Assembly: GCA_046331565.1 (NCBI GenBank)
Contig: JAXLQP010000001.1
Location: 1,178,001-1,242,000 of the forward strand
Reading direction: 5' to 3'
DNA: 64,000 nucleotides
DNA from: DASRDU01 sp046331565
GTDB taxonomy: Bacteria > Acidobacteriota > Blastocatellia > RBC074
The stretch's first letter is position 1. Each line of letters starts with the position of its first letter. The notes beneath the pieces were generated by a model. That model did not search any database and was not told the DNA's origin. It saw nothing but the letters and a program-made list of their open reading frames with translations. The position numbers and the translations under genes are program-made. Positions 63,848 to 64,000 of this stretch are shown one piece after another.

Positions 63848-64000
63848 ATGGCCTGGTTCAAACGCAAGCAGGAAAAGATCGCTGAAATCACGCCGATTTC
63901 CGAACGCAAAGTCAAAACTGAAGGCATCTTTACCAAGTGCGAAAACGCCGACTGCGGCGCGACGCTGTACCGCAAGGATCTGCTTGAAAATCTCAAGGTC
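63848..64000 (+). CDS. accD: Acetyl-CoA carboxylase carboxyltransferase beta subunit, 5' part
   Basis: Only the first 51 codons are in the window. MAWFKRKQEKIAEITPI and KTEGIFTKCENADCGATLYR with KDLLENLKV match the N-terminal zinc-finger region of AccD; the first two cysteines are present as CENADC rather than CPNC. AccD is half of the carboxyltransferase that makes malonyl-CoA for fatty acid synthesis. It has a strong promoter with a palindrome. The biotin carboxylase and carrier genes lie about 54 kb upstream, so the complex, if it is the same one, is encoded at separate loci. Confidence 0.88.
   Translation, partial: MAWFKRKQEKIAEITPISERKVKTEGIFTKCENADCGATLYRKDLLENLKV

Overview
The window reads as chromosomal DNA of an Acidobacteriota member, most likely near Blastocatellia. 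GC is fairly high, and three markers point this way: a von Willebrand factor A protein of the Acidobacterial VWFA-related family (59794-60888), a large Oar-like TonB-dependent receptor with an N-terminal carboxypeptidase-regulatory-like domain (49969-52905), and two methyltransferases whose C-termini resemble the Acidobacteria-rich TIGR03437-type domain (11946-14565). A bacillithiol pair (bshA, bshB1) and a DUF1800/DUF1501 pair fit the same assignment. I see no rRNA, tRNA, CRISPR array or transposase gene. The assignment is inferred from family content, not from a marker-gene tree.

Layout. 1-5.5 kb holds catabolic and redox enzymes (dienelactone hydrolase end, D-2-hydroxyacid dehydrogenase, sugar isomerase, HI0933-type flavoprotein, cysteine-desulfurase-like protein). 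5.5-6.4 kb is a long gap ending in a good promoter. 6.4-12 kb carries a phospholipid synthase, a zinc-ribbon/pseudopilin-like membrane protein, a biotin carboxylase with its carrier protein, and small or exported proteins. 12-28.5 kb looks like a surface-glycan region: divergent methyltransferases, three tandem giant YfhO membrane proteins, a UDP-galactopyranose-mutase-like flavoprotein, a GT4 glycosyltransferase and a coiled-coil methyltransferase. 28.7-36.9 kb holds a pseudouridine synthase, a lipid kinase, a TPR protein, a methyltransferase and an EF-G2-type GTPase. 36.9-39.4 kb is a small scrambled accessory patch: a low-GC membrane protein, a VOC protein, a MOSC remnant, a truncated copy of the start of a flavin monooxygenase gene, and an antitoxin/PIN toxin pair with a frameshifted toxin. 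39.4-49.7 kb holds the intact monooxygenase, acyl-CoA dehydrogenase, DUF1501/DUF1800, an exported AGE-family epimerase, a Uma2 nuclease and argininosuccinate lyase. 50-57 kb holds the TonB receptor, bshA, bshB1 and hyuA. 57.6-64 kb holds secreted proteins, the VWA protein, a STAS protein, two tandem PLP dehydratases and the start of accD.

The most striking feature is not a gene. At least ten intergenic sites carry long inverted repeats whose arms are built to one plan: about three copies of a 6-7 base purine-rich core (CACGAAG, GCAAAG, CACAGAG, CACGAAT or ACGGAA) at 9-11 base spacing, with the complement in the other arm. Arms range from perfect over 36 bases (40854-40989) to cases where cores match but spacers do not (60895-60992). 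One element lies in frame inside a YfhO gene, and one element sits inside another. Other hairpin families (CCCCCGTAGTGACGAA, GGTACGCACGCTTCCAGCGTG, TTTGTGGGAGGG) are interspersed. This looks like a non-coding repeat population spreading through the genome, and it is the best candidate here for an undescribed system.
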